From the NCBI GenBank assembly GCA_018907035.1, contig JACCIC010000138.1, positions 881,001 to 945,000 of the forward strand: a DNA stretch of 64,000 nucleotides, written 5' to 3'. Origin of the DNA: Sycobia sp. Sy_11 (Eukaryota > Arthropoda > Insecta > Hymenoptera > Epichrysomallidae). The notes beneath the pieces were generated by a model. The model ran no database searches. It saw only the letters and a list, made by a program, of their open reading frames with translations, and was not told where the DNA came from. Positions 62,646 to 64,000 of this stretch are shown piece by piece. Position 1 is the stretch's first letter. Each line of letters opens with the position of its first letter. The position numbers and the translations under genes were made by a program.

Positions 62646-63495
62646 TTGTAAATAAAGTATGTCCTTGTTGTGATTGTAAATAAAGACCGAAAAAAATATT
62701 TATTAGTTTTATTAATTTTTTAATTTTTCATCTTGCGGATCAATTCGTCCCCTAGAAACGTAAAGCACCCCTCGGCCGCATATGGACTATCGATCTAGCC
62801 GGTATAAGTTACAAGCTTCCCCGTCCAAATTTCCAGATAAATCGATCTCGAAGAAAACCAGAAATAATAATGTCCCATTTTCATCTCGAGCCACTGATCT
62901 GTATAACTATAGCAGTTGAATGAAAATTTTCTCTTCTTTGTCTTCTTTTTTTTTTCGTTTTTTTAATATAAAATCGCCCCGTTCCGCGCAATCTTGAAAG
63001 TGTCGCTCGGCGGAACTTATCGCCAATATCGATTTTTTTTTTATACCCACGCGCTCTTTTATGGAAACATTTTAATTGGAACTTGGATTTCTCTTTACTT
63101 TTTCTTTTCTGTTTTTTTTTCCTTTTTTTTAGAATTTTCTTTCTTGCCCTCGCGACTACCGGGGGGGGGCGGCAATTGCCCAGTTATGTAAGACAGATCG
63201 TTCTCTTATCTTTTTACGCGTCAGGCAGTGATCGTGTGTAAAAATGGGGAAAAAATGGTCAAGGGGGAGGCTGTATTCGCGCAAATTAGAGCTCGGAATA
63301 CGATTAGTCCAGGAGTTCTTACATACGCTCTCTCAGCCTGGGAAAGCCAGATTTCGCGTCCCTGCCCATGTACTTTATTGATATATATGATATTGCTTTT
63401 TAACGCCTTTCGTTTTTTTCACGGTATTTAAAATTTAACCGCGTCACCTGGGGACGAGGGACGAAGCTCGACTTCATCGGGGTTCGAGAAATCGC

Positions 63496-63544
<49 letters not shown>

Positions 63545-64000
63545 ATTTGGAAAATTATTAGAAGCGCCATTTGAACTCTGGGAAATAGCGTGTGCTCCGT
63601 ACCGACTCGCGGTAAGTAAAATCTCAGCGACAAGAAAGCTTTTGGACAGGCAAATTATTTATTATTTAAGTTTGATTTACGTTGAGAAATCGTACAGAAC
63701 CACCATGAAAGTACCATTTAGATTTTATAGAAGAAAATTGCATTTGCTTATCCAAGAAGGGGACAAAGAAGAAAATTTTCGTCTTTTTTTATTAATCGCT
63801 GAAAATTTAGCTCAGTTTTCGTTACTAATGTGCGACTAGGATTTAAAGAATGCTACGATTAAGCGATAGTTTTGAAAAAAGGGTATTTCTTTTCAAAAAT
63901 GAATGAAATGAGTTTCTGAATTTATGCGTTTTTCTGAAAATGACGCATTATGTTCGTTGTATAGACGATGTATACAATATTCATGGCTCTTTTTTTAATC
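62646..64000. other. Right-edge stretch without a recognised gene
   Basis: AT-rich sequence with T runs, a G/C run at about 63162-63174 and one (TA)n tract. The open frames at 62994-63191 and 63642-63839 show no family motif. Confidence 0.5.
63497..63542. repeat. (TA)n microsatellite
   Basis: About 23 TA units near the right edge. Confidence 0.95.

Noticed and set aside
1..64000. tRNA, rRNA or CRISPR-like structures
   Set aside because: Scanning for TΨC-like GGTTCGA stretches and regularly spaced repeats gave only isolated matches without the rest of a tRNA fold, and no spaced repeat array. Dinucleotide tracts account for the periodic sequence.

Overview
The window looks like a piece of an arthropod nuclear genome, most likely an insect. 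A hymenopteran such as an ant or wasp is a guess, resting on decayed mariner-type transposase remnants, an extreme density of long (TA)n, (GA)n and (CA)n microsatellites, and AT-rich non-coding DNA broken by short CpG-rich patches. Nothing in it looks bacterial: there are no operons, no ribosome binding sites and no dense coding.

One gene is well supported. It lies on the minus strand from about 43.2 kb down to 21.9 kb and encodes a secreted cysteine-rich secretory protein (CRISP) of the CAP superfamily. Five coding exons (43194-43083, 38664-38528, 31990-31845, 26508-26299, 22136-21893) join across four GT-AG introns of about 4.2 to 6.5 kb in phases 1, 0, 2 and 2, giving 849 bases, or 282 residues plus stop. 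The product has a signal peptide, a CAP domain with six cysteines and a C-terminal region with ten more. That is the 16-cysteine plan of full CRISPs, including the hinge and the ShK-like ion-channel-regulator domain, and not the shorter antigen-5 plan common in insects. At least one untranslated exon must lie upstream of 43233, but I could not place it.

Layout: 1-12.8 kb is intergenic with many simple repeats. A dispersed-repeat copy lies at 12.87-12.96 kb. A dead mariner transposase lies at 14.8-15.7 kb. The region 15.7-21.9 kb is AT-rich and may hold the 3' untranslated region of the CRISP gene. The CRISP gene fills 21.9-43.2 kb; its introns contain microsatellites, a second mariner remnant at about 29 kb and a 240-base palindromic (MITE-like) element at 36.9-37.2 kb. 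From 43.2 to 62.4 kb I see no recognisable gene, only simple repeats, CpG-rich patches and one unrecognised 101-codon frame. At 62.4-62.65 kb there is a cluster of inverted repeats belonging to the same family as the copy at 12.9 kb. Most long open frames elsewhere are translations of microsatellites.
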